Shown: piece by piece, positions 1 to 8,680 of the stretch
How the letters are laid out: every line of letters starts with the position of its first letter
Position numbering within the stretch: the stretch's first letter is position 1
Source of the DNA: CAZHZT01 sp964537285
GTDB lineage: Bacteria; Bacteroidota; Bacteroidia; Chitinophagales; Saprospiraceae
Direction of reading: 5' to 3'
Length of the DNA stretch: 38,875 bases
Assembly (NCBI GenBank): GCA_964537285.1
Contig: CAZHZT010000042.1
Coordinates: 1 to 38,875, forward strand
Notes under the pieces: model-generated
Told to the model about the DNA's origin: nothing
Database searches by the model: none
What the model saw: only the letters and a program-made list of their open reading frames with translations
Position numbers and translations under genes: made by a program

Positions 1-134
1 AGCGCAGCAAGCCGATGGTCTGGAAACCATGGCAACACAGCGTCTCGCTTTTCTTGCGTGTTATTGTCGGAATCATAAAATGTTTCATTTTAAATTAGTA
101 AATTAAATTTTGATAATATTTCTTATTTTTCAGA

Positions 135-587
135 TTAATAATAGAATACAAATGACAATAGTCCAGTCACTAGCTTCCTAACCAGTGCTGAACTCAGGGA
201 TTTAATCCAATTAATCGTAAAAGAGACGGTAGAGGATGGACCGCGGATGGCGTGGCTTTCAAAACCCTGCCAACCTTCAAGTTGCAAGTAAGTTCGTTCC
301 CGGGCGGATTGCACGAATACATTGCGCATTTCAACAGAAGCCAACCTGCTAAGCAGGGCTTCCGAGTAATGACACATATATATATGTGTTTCTCCCCCCT
401 TTAGATCTGCTCCCTGATATACATCAGAGAAAACACCCTTCTCACCTATTCCCATTGAAGATGCATTGCACTCCATGTAAGACGCGCCCGTGAGGACGAG
501 CAACATGGAAGAAACCACTAATGCTAGTGGAGCAACAGCATCTGCCCTGGGAAGTAGGCGGAAGTGTTTGAAGATCGTTTTTTCCAT
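135..587 (-). CDS. Hypothetical small protein with one N-terminal hydrophobic segment
   Basis: An uninterrupted 150-codon frame from ATG to TAA. I do not recognise a family. Residues about 19-36 form a hydrophobic stretch (VAPLALVVSSMLLVLTGA) that could be a membrane anchor or an uncleaved signal. Cysteines fall at about residues 40 and 72, and the C-terminal third is mixed hydrophobic and basic. No neighbour on the same strand suggests a role: the region to its left is cut by the window edge and the 700 bases upstream of its start are non-coding. Intergenic DNA of this length could hold such a frame by chance, so its reality rests on length and a plausible ATG only. Confidence 0.4.
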   Translation of the reverse strand: MEKTIFKHFRLLPRADAVAPLALVVSSMLLVLTGASYMECNASSMGIGEKGVFSDVYQGADLKGGETHIYMCHYSEALLSRLASVEMRNVFVQSARERTYLQLEGWQGFESHAIRGPSSTVSFTINWIKSLSSALVRKLVTGLLSFVFYY

Positions 588-1285
588 GGGTTAAAATTTG
601 TTGATGAAACAATAATCTTTTGCTAATCTAAAAGTGCGCAAAATAACTTAAGCCTTTGGTGGTGCGCTAGTCCACAAAGGATAAAAAATACAAGCTCTGT
701 GTAATGGCAAGCATTACAAGCTTCTATAAAAATGGTTTATTGTACGTAGCGTATAGATGGTTGAGGCAATTATGCCTGCAAAAAATAGTTCCAAGCTAAA
801 AAGCACAAAACTTATCTATATGGTAAAACTCTCTCGGAATCTTACAATACGATAAGCCAAACTGCTTTCTACTTACTAACCCGACTTACAAGGAGTTATG
901 CTACTTTATAGAGATGTATCCTAAAATTAATCAGGACGGTTTGGGAAAGAACAACAACCTGCAACGCAGGACTAAAAAAAACTCCTTTTAGAAGATACTT
1001 GTAGATTTACTCACATACAAGCTCCAATTTACTCACATGGGTTAACAAATAATTTTGTCTTCTGGGATAAAATATAATTTGGGTTCGCTTATTTATTACG
1101 GAATACAAATATAAAGCATATATTCTGAAAATTAATACCTAATTAAGGGTATTTTCTTCAGTACTTTATAAAAGTGAAATCCGCCTTGTTGTATATAATT
1201 TGGGTCTTGCATTGCAAAGCTAAAAAAAAATCGCTTACCTACACAGAAATTTTATAAAAATGTATCTTCGCAAAAAACCACTTTT
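588..1285. other. Gene-free AT-rich intergenic stretch
   Basis: No convincing coding frame is visible in about 700 bases. A small hairpin lies at about 690-722 (TGTAATG paired with CATTACA, flanked by AAGCT/AGCTT). A short direct repeat TTTACTCACAT occurs twice between about 1007 and 1040. The right end carries TATCTTCG at 1263-1270, close to the Bacteroidota -7 consensus TAnnTTTG and 16 nt before the MscS start. Its -33 partner is not evident. Confidence 0.5.
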
Positions 1286-2920
1286 ATGCAAAAGAAGATA
1301 ATAATCACGCTTTTAGGCCTTTTTTTACCTTTAATTATTTTTTGTCAATCGGCCGATCCACCTCCGGCAACTTTTCATTCTCCTTATAATACGGCCTATG
1401 TACACCTGTATTATTTGCAGCAAGAAACTTTTCAGCCCTCAATTGCGGCTCAGGCCCTATGGAATGAGCGAGGCGCCTTTGACCAGAAAGCAATGGAAAG
1501 AAAAGCCATCCGGCTCAAGCAAATTCTCGATGGTAAAGGCCTTTATGTAAGGCTGGAAGCCTTACCCAAAGACAGCAACTACCTCGATTCTCTCAGCCGG
1601 CAGCCTTTCTTCACTTTATTTCCAGAGGAATTACCAGAAGTATCCCTGGAAAAAGTTAATGGAAAATGGCTTTACTCCGCAGCTACCGTTGAGGCCATAC
1701 CTGCCTTGCACAAGGAAGTATATCCTTTTGGAACGGACCTCCTTCTTACATGGCTCCCCAAACTAGGAGGCAACAAGTTCCTGGGGCTGGCAGTCTGGCA
1801 ATATGTAGGTATAGCAGCTATTTTATTAATCGTTTTTGTACTTTATTTTATCCTACACCGAATTATCGGCCCATTGATCATCCGCCTGAGCAGATCGCGC
1901 TTACAGCTTACCGAGCCGGTTCAAAAGATATTGGGAAAAATCACCCGGCTGCTAAGCGTATTCATCATTTTTCGCTTACTTAAGGTACTCTTGCGCCCCC
2001 TGCAACTACCGATAGAGTTTTTTGGCTACCTTGTCACAGCCATCGATTTCGTTTCTATTATCTTATTGGTAATTATCGGTTTGCGGATCATAGATGTTTT
2101 AATTCAGTATGCCAGTCGTTATTCAGAGCAAACCACCAGCAAGCTGGATGAACAGCTCATGCCGATTGTACATCGTTTATTACAAGCGGTCATCATCATT
2201 TTTGGTATTATTCAGGCTCTCCGCTTAATTGAAGTAGATGTAACGGCTCTGATAGCAGGTATCTCTATTGGTGGGTTGGCACTCGCACTTGCCGCCCAGG
2301 ACACGGCCAAGAACCTCATCGGTTCAGCTACTATTTTCGTAGACCAGCCTTTTCAGATCGGCGACTGGATCGAGGGAAGCGGTTTTGCCGGCACCGTCGT
2401 AGAGGTAGGTTTCCGTACAACCCGGATCAGACGGCCGGACAGCTCCATCATTTCTGTGCCGAACGGCTCTATCGTTAATATGAATATTCAAAACCTGGGG
2501 GTTCGTGAATTCCGGATGCTCGACACCAATATTTCGATCACTTACAATACTCCTCCTGATTTGATCGAGGTTTATATCGAAGGATTGAAAGAGATCTTGG
2601 CTGCCCACCCACTGACCGATCCAGAAAAGTCCTATGTCCTTTTCTCGAACATGGCGGATTCTTCCCTAAACATCTTTTTCAGGGCTCCTATTTTTACCAA
2701 TGATTTTGGCGTGGAATTAAAAACCAAGGAGGAATTGCTTTTTGCCGTAGTGCGCCTTGCCGAGCACCTGGGCGTTCAGTTTGCCTTTCCATCTACTTCG
2801 GTGTACGTTGAAAGCATGGCTGCCCCAAAAGCAACTTCTTTAGCTCCATCCTCAAGTACTAAGAAAAAGGAAGACGTCGCTTCTTTTATTGAAAAATATA
2901 AAGAGTGGTTACAGGCTTAG
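1286..2920 (+). CDS. MscS-family mechanosensitive ion channel with periplasmic N-terminal domain
   Basis: Inner-membrane small-conductance mechanosensitive channel, expected to open under membrane tension during hypo-osmotic shock. Residues 1-20 are a signal peptide ending near FCQS. Residues about 22-165 form a soluble, probably periplasmic domain. Hydrophobic helices follow at about 170-195, 215-235, 245-270 and 296-312. The pore-lining helix is glycine/alanine rich (AGISIGGLALALAAQDTAKN, about 321-340). The MscS beta domain follows, with DQPFQIGDWIEG and RTTRIRRPDSSIISVPNGSI. The C-terminal tail is lysine rich. At 544 residues it is longer than E. coli MscS because of the N-terminal domain and extra helices. 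It stands alone: a strong hairpin follows the stop codon and the next gene is convergent. Confidence 0.93.
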   Translation: MQKKIIITLLGLFLPLIIFCQSADPPPATFHSPYNTAYVHLYYLQQETFQPSIAAQALWNERGAFDQKAMERKAIRLKQILDGKGLYVRLEALPKDSNYLDSLSRQPFFTLFPEELPEVSLEKVNGKWLYSAATVEAIPALHKEVYPFGTDLLLTWLPKLGGNKFLGLAVWQYVGIAAILLIVFVLYFILHRIIGPLIIRLSRSRLQLTEPVQKILGKITRLLSVFIIFRLLKVLLRPLQLPIEFFGYLVTAIDFVSIILLVIIGLRIIDVLIQYASRYSEQTTSKLDEQLMPIVHRLLQAVIIIFGIIQALRLIEVDVTALIAGISIGGLALALAAQDTAKNLIGSATIFVDQPFQIGDWIEGSGFAGTVVEVGFRTTRIRRPDSSIISVPNGSIVNMNIQNLGVREFRMLDTNISITYNTPPDLIEVYIEGLKEILAAHPLTDPEKSYVLFSNMADSSLNIFFRAPIFTNDFGVELKTKEELLFAVVRLAEHLGVQFAFPSTSVYVESMAAPKATSLAPSSSTKKKEDVASFIEKYKEWLQA

Positions 2921-2924
2921 GATT

Positions 2925-2976
2925 TTTTATGGGCCTGAGTCATCCTGAAAATTCGGGATGGCTCAGGCCCATAAAA
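2925..2976. terminator. Hairpin terminator after the MscS gene
   Basis: ATGGGCCTGAG at 2929-2939 pairs with CTCAGGCCCAT at 2962-2972, extended by T/A pairs outside and by CATCC/GGATG inside. It begins 5 nt after the stop codon and is preceded by a T-run on the plus strand, so it could also serve transcription arriving from the right. Confidence 0.75.
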
Positions 2977-3006
2977 CCATACAAATCACTGATAGTCAAT
3001 ACTTCA

Positions 3007-3081
3007 CCTACTTTTTCCTTGATGAAAAAGTAGCAAAAAATCAAGGCTGTATTCAATTTTTAACGCTTTTTGAATAAGGCC
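3007..3081 (+). repeat. Dispersed intergenic repeat, copy 1 (second copy at 38794-38865)
   Basis: CTACTTTTTCCTTGATGAAAAAGTAG forms an imperfect palindrome and is followed by a nearly identical tail (CAAAAAATCAAGGCTGTATT, then AATTTTTAACGCTTTTTG). The last 80 bases of the window carry the same sequence in the same orientation with few changes. No coding frame is visible. The function is unknown. Confidence 0.75.
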
Positions 3082-3180
3082 GGTTCTAAGACATGGATTT
3101 ACAGCACCTATTTTTAATCACTTTGACAACATGAAGTTCCTTAAAGTTATGGGATGACTCAGGTTTCTCCCCTAATCTAC

Positions 3181-3352
3181 CCGCAATTCTCGTTTTGGAA
3201 ATCCAAAGCCAAATTTACGCCGCTTCGCGACGATATTTTCTTTTGAGGGAGGCCGAAAGGGCTATTTTGCGAAGCAAAATAGCCCTTTCGGCCTCCCTCT
3301 CAAAGGAATTTCGCGCCATAGGCGCGTTTATTTTTAAAGCGAGAATCGCTGC
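3181..3352. repeat. Nested palindromic element flanked by 9-bp direct repeats (copy A)
   Basis: A long perfect stem (about 3245-3300, arms starting GAGGGAGGCCGAAAGGGC) sits inside outer flanks. The outer ends are inverted: ATTCTCG near 3186 and CGAGAAT near 3341. The element is bracketed by CTAATCTAC at 3172-3180 and 3352-3360, which looks like a target-site duplication. Flanks resembling this copy (CGCCGCTTCGCG on the left, AAAGCGAGAATCGCT on the right) recur at 25185-25327 around a completely different central stem. The short frame running through this region is an artefact of the palindrome. 2977-3360 otherwise holds no gene. Confidence 0.75.
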
Positions 3353-3360
3353 TAATCTAC

Positions 3361-3831
3361 TTAACGTAACAACAAGAAAACATTAACCTTCACATTCCCT
3401 TTAGGCTGTTTACTTGCTGTAACTACGTATTGATGCTTTAATGAACTATAAGACCCTGAGAATACTTTTAAGTTATCATCAGGCTTATAATCTTCCTTAG
3501 CAATTTGCCAGTTGTGGGCACGGGCATTTTCCATGACTCTTGTGCGGAAGGAGTTGATATCCTCCTCTGTTTCCACATTAAAGATCCAGCCTTTCAGCTC
3601 CCCGTCTTTTCCTTTTTTTTCCGTGACTTTTTGATCGACGACATTTTTAAAAGCGGGTAGCTGTACATCTTTATACAATGACGGATAATCAACGCTGCGA
3701 TCGTATTCTACTTTAGGGACACCGGACGCTCCCATAGCCTGTCCGCCCCCTTCGCTTTTTTTACAGGCATACCAATTTAGAATACCTGCCAACAGAAGCA
3801 ATAAAACAATTGTTTTTTTAGACATTATCAT
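3361..3831 (-). CDS. Putative lipoprotein of unknown function
   Basis: A secreted protein of about 156 residues. The N-terminus is a lysine start, a poly-leucine core and LNWYACKK, which fits a lipoprotein signal with the acylated cysteine about 20 residues in. The mature part is charged and ends in a V-rich strand (VKVNVFLLL). No family was recognised. The frame can be opened further to a GTG at 3855, but that overlaps CGAATATA (3855-3862), a possible minus-strand -7 box, so I prefer the ATG at 3831. The ATG at 3825, giving MSKKTIVLLLLL, is equally possible. Its stop codon directly follows the direct repeat bordering the palindromic element. It is divergent from metF. Confidence 0.7.
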   Translation of the reverse strand: MIMSKKTIVLLLLLAGILNWYACKKSEGGGQAMGASGVPKVEYDRSVDYPSLYKDVQLPAFKNVVDQKVTEKKGKDGELKGWIFNVETEEDINSFRTRVMENARAHNWQIAKEDYKPDDNLKVFSGSYSSLKHQYVVTASKQPKGNVKVNVFLLLR

Positions 3832-4002
3832 AGGCGTTACTTTTTTTTGAAGCACGAATATAGTAATAAAGTGGTCAAAATAATACGAATGCCTTTAAAG
3901 GTGGGAACATTTTGTAATTTTGTAGGATTGGAAGTTTAGGAAGTCTAAACCATTTAAACTTACTGAACCGTTTATATCACAAACAACACTGATTTAGCAA
4001 GA

Positions 4003-4959
4003 ATGAAAGTAACCGAATACTTCGAAAAGTCTGGTGGGAAAACGCTTATTTCATTTGAAGTACTCCCCCCTTTAAAGGGAGGAAGTATGCGTTCCATTTT
4101 TGACACCCTCGACCCCTTGATGGAATTTAAACCTCCATTCATTGATGTAACTTATCATAGGCAAGAATATATTTACAAAAAACGCGACAGCGGTTACTAC
4201 GAGAAAACAGCCATCCGTAAACGCCCCGGCACCGTGGGGATTTGTGCATCCATTATGCACCGCTATGGTGTTGATGCTGTCCCTCACTTGCTATGCGGTG
4301 GTTTTACCAAAGAAGAAACTGAAAATGTATTAATCGATCTCAATTTTCTCAACATAAAGAATTTGCTTGCCTTAAGGGGAGATGCGCATCGCTTTGAGGG
4401 TAAGTTCTCACCGGAAGAAGGGGGGCACAAATACGCGCTTGATCTCGTAAAACAGATCCAGGACATGAATAACGGGGTATACTTAGATAATTCTATCGAG
4501 AATGGAGAAAAAACAGACTTCTGTATCGGTGTGGCGGGATATCCTGAAAAACATTTTGAAGCTCCTAACATCCAAAGCGACCTGGAGTTTACGAAGGCCA
4601 AAGTCGAAGCCGGTGGGGATTATATAGTGACTCAAATGTTTTTCAACAATAAAGCTTATTTCGACTATGTAGAGGAGTGCCGTAAAGCCGGGATAAACGT
4701 CCCGATCGTTCCCGGATTAAAACCGCTTACTAAAGCATACCAATTAAATTCCATTCCTCGCAATTTTTTTGTAGATTTCCCACCTGAACTGGTTAGCGAA
4801 ATCAAAAAAGCTCCTAATAAAGATCACGTTAAGGAAATTGGAATAGAGTGGTGCATCCATCAGTCCAAAGAACTAAAAGAAGCCGGTGCTCCCTGTTTAC
4901 ACTATTACACTATGGGAGATTCAACCACGATAAGAAGAATAGCCGAAGCAGTGTTTTAA
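4003..4959 (+). CDS. metF: Methylenetetrahydrofolate reductase
   Basis: FAD enzyme that reduces 5,10-methylene-tetrahydrofolate to 5-methyl-tetrahydrofolate for methionine synthesis; cytoplasmic TIM barrel. The 318 residues match the bacterial MetF length. Recognisable segments are the N-terminal SFEVLPPL (the catalytic Glu of the SFExxPP motif), FIDVTYHR, the folate/FAD loop NLLALRGDA, FCIGVAGYPEKH, GGDYIVTQMFF and VPIVPGLKPL. The start is an ATG preceded by TTAGCAAGA with no strong Shine-Dalgarno. A small membrane-protein gene begins 11 nt after its stop codon and is probably co-transcribed. Confidence 0.96.
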   Translation: MKVTEYFEKSGGKTLISFEVLPPLKGGSMRSIFDTLDPLMEFKPPFIDVTYHRQEYIYKKRDSGYYEKTAIRKRPGTVGICASIMHRYGVDAVPHLLCGGFTKEETENVLIDLNFLNIKNLLALRGDAHRFEGKFSPEEGGHKYALDLVKQIQDMNNGVYLDNSIENGEKTDFCIGVAGYPEKHFEAPNIQSDLEFTKAKVEAGGDYIVTQMFFNNKAYFDYVEECRKAGINVPIVPGLKPLTKAYQLNSIPRNFFVDFPPELVSEIKKAPNKDHVKEIGIEWCIHQSKELKEAGAPCLHYYTMGDSTTIRRIAEAVF

Positions 4960-4970
4960 ATCTATTCATC

Positions 4971-5423
4971 ATGCGCGATAACGAAATCAATCAATTCTTA
5001 AATAAGCTGGAAAAAAGCTCAACCGATGACTTTGAGCAGGTAGCAGAAATCGGATGCCGTTATTTTTCTACCCATGACCTTCTTATTCTAAAAGGGAAAT
5101 GGGAAGAAAGACTCCAAACCTTTAAACGCCTCCACAAACTACTTGTAAACATTGGAATGAGTTCGCCTTTGCTCCTTCTTCTTGCTCTGGCCTCCGGATT
5201 CCTGAATCTTCCAGTGCTGGCAACAAGCCTTTTGATCCTTTCCCCTGTTGCTTTTTTATCCTTCGTTGCGGGCAGTTTTTATCTCAAAAACACTTATAAC
5301 TCCAAAGGTTCCCTGGAATACATCGGCCTGATCATTGATGAAGAACTTAAACGGCGGGGAACGGTAAACGGGGAACGGGGAACGGGGAACGGGGAACGGG
5401 GAACGGGGAACGGGGAACGGTAA
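4971..5423 (+). CDS. Small membrane protein whose C-terminus is made of heptamer repeat
   Basis: 150 residues from the ATG 11 nt after metF. The frame can be opened upstream to 4848, but that would lie inside metF, so it is rejected. Residues about 1-50 are a charged soluble part (MRDNEINQFLNKLEKSS), followed by two adjacent hydrophobic helices at about 62-104 and a short amphipathic tail. From about residue 130 the coding sequence runs into the GGGGAAC heptamer array and reads RGTVNGERGTGNGERGTGNG until a repeat-borne TAA ends it. The natural C-terminus was therefore probably near IIDEELKRRG. No family was recognised. Confidence 0.72.
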   Translation: MRDNEINQFLNKLEKSSTDDFEQVAEIGCRYFSTHDLLILKGKWEERLQTFKRLHKLLVNIGMSSPLLLLLALASGFLNLPVLATSLLILSPVAFLSFVAGSFYLKNTYNSKGSLEYIGLIIDEELKRRGTVNGERGTGNGERGTGNGER

Positions 5424-5532
5424 ACGGTAAACGATAAGCGGTCAACGATAAGCGGTCAACGGGGAACGGAAGTTAAGTAATCGTTGACCGTTAACCGTTA
5501 ACCGTTAACCGTTTACCGTTAACCGTTAACCG
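5351..5532. repeat. Heptamer repeat array, head-to-head (array 1)
   Basis: Units of 7 bp vary around AACGGGG, AACGGTA and AACGATA on the left half. After about 5480 the array reverses to CCGTTAA/CCGTTTA, so the whole forms a large imperfect hairpin between convergent genes. The left half is translated as the tail of the 4971 gene and the right end stops 18 nt before the helicase stop codon. It may act as a bidirectional terminator. Confidence 0.85.
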
Positions 5533-5549
5533 AAAAACAGATTTGGAGT

Positions 5550-7439
5550 TTATTTCATAAATTCCCAGGCCGTTAGATATTTTCCCTTTCTTTCGCAATA
5601 ATCTAAGAAGCTGCTGTAGAAGCTATCTGCGCCGATGGTGGCGCTATCGCCAATAACGACCAGCATTTTTTTGGCACGGGTCATGGCCACGTTCATACGA
5701 CGATAATCCTTTAAGAAACCAATCTCCCCTTTTTCATTGGAGCGGACCAGTGAAATGTAAATTATTTCCCGTTCTTGTCCCTGAAACCCATCAATGGTAT
5801 CAATGGAAAGTGGCCAATGCTCAAACGCAGTATCCTCAGCCAATGCTCGTTTGATAAATTGCATTTGCTCCCGGTAGGGAGAAATGATACCAATTGCTGG
5901 AGGCAAGGATTCCGGGAAAGCCTCCAAAAGCGTATATAAATGTTCCCTTAGGATATTAAACTCCCCCGGATTGTAGCGGCTTTGGTATTCAGGCTCAAGT
6001 TCTTCTCCAAAACCACATCCAGCCGTATCCACAAAAACGACCGGCTGGTCTTGTGGCTTTGGTAAGGTAACATCAGCAACTGATTCATGTGCTTTCAAAT
6101 TCAAATTATAGAATTGTCGGTTGGAAAAGTACATGATGTGTCGATTCATTCGGTATTGTACGTTAAGTAGCTCTACCAAATCAAACCGCTGAATCGCCTT
6201 TTCAATTAAAGTAACCCCCAATCCGCCTTTTCGAGCTTCCAAAGACTTTACAGTTGGTGGAAGTTGAAAAGGATCTCCGGCCATTACTACTTTTGAAGCC
6301 TTGATAATAGGTATCCAGCAAGCAGGTTCCAAAGCCTGAGCAGCTTCATCAATGACTACCGTCCTGAATTTATAGCGTTCTAATACCGGGTGGGCCGCAC
6401 CGACCAAGGTGCAAGCGATCACATCAGCAGTTGATAGAATCTCATCAATGAGCCGGTCCTCTAACTGGTTAGCCCAGGAGGAGAGTTCACGGGCTTCCTG
6501 CATAAGCCGGTAGCGTTCCATCCGCTCGCTCGGGCCAAAACGACGCTTGTATTTCTGTGCCTTTCTGCGATACTCAGCAGCCTGCACCTTGACTTTTTTT
6601 ATATTTTTACTTTCCGGATGTTTAGCAACTCTCGCTTCAAGTGTGTGCTGAAGCAGGCTTTCATCTACACGACTAATGTGCCCGACCCGCACTACATTTA
6701 AGCCAATTTCTGTAAGCCGCTCAGTAAGTAGATCGACAGCTGTATTGCTTGGGGCCGTCACCAAAACGGTATTTTCAAATTGGGTAAGTGCTTCGATGGC
6801 TTTAACCAGGGTAGTTGTTTTTCCCGTACCCGGTGGGCCATGCACAATAGCCACATCCAATGAATTCATGATCGTATGTACCGCTCTGGTCTGTGCCTGA
6901 TTTAGGGGAGGCATAGGGGCCGTATCAGAAAACTCCTTGAACTTAGCTGTTTCCTTTCCTAAAAAGATATCTCTTATTAAAGCCAGGCGATCTTTCTTGG
7001 CTTTGATGACCTTTTTTAAGGCTTTTTTCATCTCCACATAAGGCCGCTCATCGAAAAGCAAATCCACCCCCAGCTGATCTTTACCGATCCAATTGGGGAG
7101 GTCCCGGGTATTCAGGATGATCTTCATTTTGGTCTTATCTACATAATGGATCACTCCTGAGCACTCTCGCTGTTGTTCTTCTGCTCTTAAAGTATAGAAG
7201 TTGGCCAATTTCCCTGACCGGAACTGATCTTTTACATCTTCTCCGGTATCTTCTTTTCTCAAAATGACAAAAGCCCTTTCGCCTATCGTGTAACCTGTCT
7301 TCTCTACCTTCACCGGGTACCAGGCAAAGCCTTGTTCCTTCCGCTCAGCAAGTGACAAGCGCTGCACCTTCTGACGAAACTGCACCAGGTCGGCTTCTTT
7401 TTCCTGCTCTAATAACTCAAGTAAATTATTCAATTCCAT
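5550..7439 (-). CDS. Superfamily 1B DNA/RNA helicase, IGHMBP2/Upf1-like
   Basis: A 629-residue ATP-dependent helicase. In order: an N-terminal OB-like domain (GYTIGERAFVILRK, about 50-110), then NQAQTRAV (Q motif), Walker A GPPGTGKTTT at about 201-210, APSNTAVD (motif Ia), motif II VIDEAAQALEPA at about 362-373, GDPFQLPPTV (motif III), NVQYRMNRHI (motif IV), DGFQGQEREIIYISLVRS (motif V) and MNVAMTRAKK (motif VI). A TTG 18 nt upstream could also open the frame, but it lies in the heptamer repeat, so I use the ATG giving MELNNLLELL. Related proteins act in nucleic-acid repair or RNA processing; the substrate here is unknown. The upstream neighbour on the same strand is an exonuclease, separated by a repeat array. 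Confidence 0.92.
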   Translation of the reverse strand: MELNNLLELLEQEKEADLVQFRQKVQRLSLAERKEQGFAWYPVKVEKTGYTIGERAFVILRKEDTGEDVKDQFRSGKLANFYTLRAEEQQRECSGVIHYVDKTKMKIILNTRDLPNWIGKDQLGVDLLFDERPYVEMKKALKKVIKAKKDRLALIRDIFLGKETAKFKEFSDTAPMPPLNQAQTRAVHTIMNSLDVAIVHGPPGTGKTTTLVKAIEALTQFENTVLVTAPSNTAVDLLTERLTEIGLNVVRVGHISRVDESLLQHTLEARVAKHPESKNIKKVKVQAAEYRRKAQKYKRRFGPSERMERYRLMQEARELSSWANQLEDRLIDEILSTADVIACTLVGAAHPVLERYKFRTVVIDEAAQALEPACWIPIIKASKVVMAGDPFQLPPTVKSLEARKGGLGVTLIEKAIQRFDLVELLNVQYRMNRHIMYFSNRQFYNLNLKAHESVADVTLPKPQDQPVVFVDTAGCGFGEELEPEYQSRYNPGEFNILREHLYTLLEAFPESLPPAIGIISPYREQMQFIKRALAEDTAFEHWPLSIDTIDGFQGQEREIIYISLVRSNEKGEIGFLKDYRRMNVAMTRAKKMLVVIGDSATIGADSFYSSFLDYCERKGKYLTAWEFMK

Positions 7440-7451
7440 AATCTTAAATTC

Positions 7452-7574
7452 GGTCAACGGTTAACGGGGAACGGTTAACGGTTAAGGGAAGCAAAGTTAT
7501 CGTTAACCGTTGGCCCTTTCCCGTTGGCCGTTAACCGTTTACCGTTTACCGCATGTCGTTGACCGTTAACCGTA
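7452..7574. repeat. Heptamer repeat array, head-to-head (array 2)
   Basis: The left half reads GGTCAACGGTTAACGGGGAA and the right half reads CGTTAACCGTT and CCGTTTACCG, with the switch near 7490-7500. It separates the helicase from the exonuclease and supplies the last six codons and the stop of the exonuclease (reading LTVNDMR). This is the same family as the arrays at 5351, 14421 and 19818. Confidence 0.85.
7492..7499 (-). promoter_or_regulatory. Possible -7 box for the helicase gene
   Basis: On the minus strand this reads TAACTTTG, matching the Bacteroidota TAnnTTTG consensus, 52 nt before the helicase ATG. It sits between the two halves of the heptamer array. No TTG at the expected -33 spacing was seen, so support is partial. 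Confidence 0.35.
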
Positions 7575-8163
7575 TGATAAGTTTGTAAAGTTCCCGGAAA
7601 CAATCCCCTGTAATTAAAGCATCTTCGAGGGCATCGTGATCCATGCCCTCTCTTTCCAGGCCAAAAAACTTAGCGATGGCATCCAGGCTTTGGCGCTGGG
7701 GCGGGTTCATACCCGCTTCCCGCAGAATTGGGAAGAGGACGTGGGTGATGGACTGCATATCCAGCATCGTATAAGAAAAAGGCCATTTACGCTGATCAAA
7801 ACCGTAGGCTGCCCGGAGAAAAGCAAAATCATTGACAATGCCCAGGCCTGCAATCTTGGTTCCTTTAAGATTACGGGAATTATCGAAGGGGTCGGGGCGA
7901 AGGCCAAGGGTTTTCACGATCCACTCTTCGAAAGCGGGAAGCACCTCATTCAACATGGGAGCTTCGCGCAGTTCCTGGAGGCTCAGGCCATGTACTTCTT
8001 CTGAAGATTGTGAAAATGCTTCTTCATTTTCCGGATAAACATTGGTTTTGTAACGTCCTTTTTCAACCCAGGAATCCGTATACAAAACGGCACCGATCTG
8101 CAGGATTTCATGCCAGCTCGGATCGTCGCCCGACATTTCGAGGTCTATAACTAGGTAATGCAT
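7546..8163 (-). CDS. DnaQ-like 3'-5' exonuclease (DEDDh)
   Basis: A 205-residue RNase T/DnaQ fold nuclease removing nucleotides from 3' ends with two metal ions. Exo I is LVIDLEMSG at residues 4-12 (Asp7 and Glu9). Exo II is in IAGLGIVNDFAFLRAA (Asp). Exo III is MDHDALEDA, with the His and Asp of the DEDDh class. No polymerase or extra domain is attached, so it could serve in proofreading, RNA processing or nucleotide turnover. The last residues (RLTVNDMR) are translated from heptamer repeat, so the ancestral C-terminus probably lay near YKLIIRL. It is divergent from the small T9SS-tail gene, with 135 bp between them. Confidence 0.88.
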   Translation of the reverse strand: MHYLVIDLEMSGDDPSWHEILQIGAVLYTDSWVEKGRYKTNVYPENEEAFSQSSEEVHGLSLQELREAPMLNEVLPAFEEWIVKTLGLRPDPFDNSRNLKGTKIAGLGIVNDFAFLRAAYGFDQRKWPFSYTMLDMQSITHVLFPILREAGMNPPQRQSLDAIAKFFGLEREGMDHDALEDALITGDCFRELYKLIIRLTVNDMR

Positions 8164-8298
8164 ATCTAAAAATTAAGCACTTTGCTCGAATTATTGTGTT
8201 AAGTAAGTTAAATTTAGTTTAAAATAGTAAAAGATATTGCCTATAACATAGGAAAAGTATTAATTTGTAGGCTATACATTAATGGAAAAGCCAATTTT

Positions 8299-8667
8299 AT
8301 GAAGCACGCTATACTCTTATTTTTATTTTGTTTCGGTTTATGCTTTCTGGCATACAGCCAAGGAACACCTGATCGCAATAACTCCACGGAGTATGCGTAT
8401 ACCCCCTTGAGACTAAAGCAGCAAACAAAGAAAAATGTTCGTCTCTATCCAAACCCTGCTATCCTTTACTTCGAAGTGCAAGGTACAGAAGAAGTTAGAA
8501 AGATCATCGTTTCTAACATTTTTGGTCAGAAAATCAAGACCTTTTCCGCTCAAAAGGATAAAAGATACGATATCGAAGACCTCCCGATGGGCGTTTATTT
8601 GGTACAACTTTTTGACGAACAAAATAAAATTATTTCTACCAAAAGACTGAGTAAGCGGTTGCCTTAG
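8299..8667 (+). CDS. Very short secreted protein with T9SS type A sorting domain
   Basis: 122 residues. A signal peptide (about 1-20, ending FLAYSQG) is followed by roughly 25 residues of linker and then a typical T9SS C-terminal domain: VRLYPNPA, VSNIFGQKIKTF, DIEDLPMGVYLVQL and a KRLSKRLP tail. This domain directs export across the outer membrane through the T9SS and is often cleaved or lipid-anchored. There is almost no cargo, so it is either a truncated T9SS substrate or a genuine minimal surface protein. It is monocistronic and ends 13 nt before a palindromic repeat. Confidence 0.8.
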   Translation: MKHAILLFLFCFGLCFLAYSQGTPDRNNSTEYAYTPLRLKQQTKKNVRLYPNPAILYFEVQGTEEVRKIIVSNIFGQKIKTFSAQKDKRYDIEDLPMGVYLVQLFDEQNKIISTKRLSKRLP

Positions 8668-8680
8668 TCTAATATAAGTC

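Noticed and set aside
1..134. Possible tRNA or end of a coding region at the left edge
   Set aside because: Two frames are open for a short distance, but neither resembles a known protein end, and no cloverleaf with a T-loop was found.
3195..3386. 63-codon frame
   Set aside because: It lies wholly in the palindromic element and reflects its inverted repeat.
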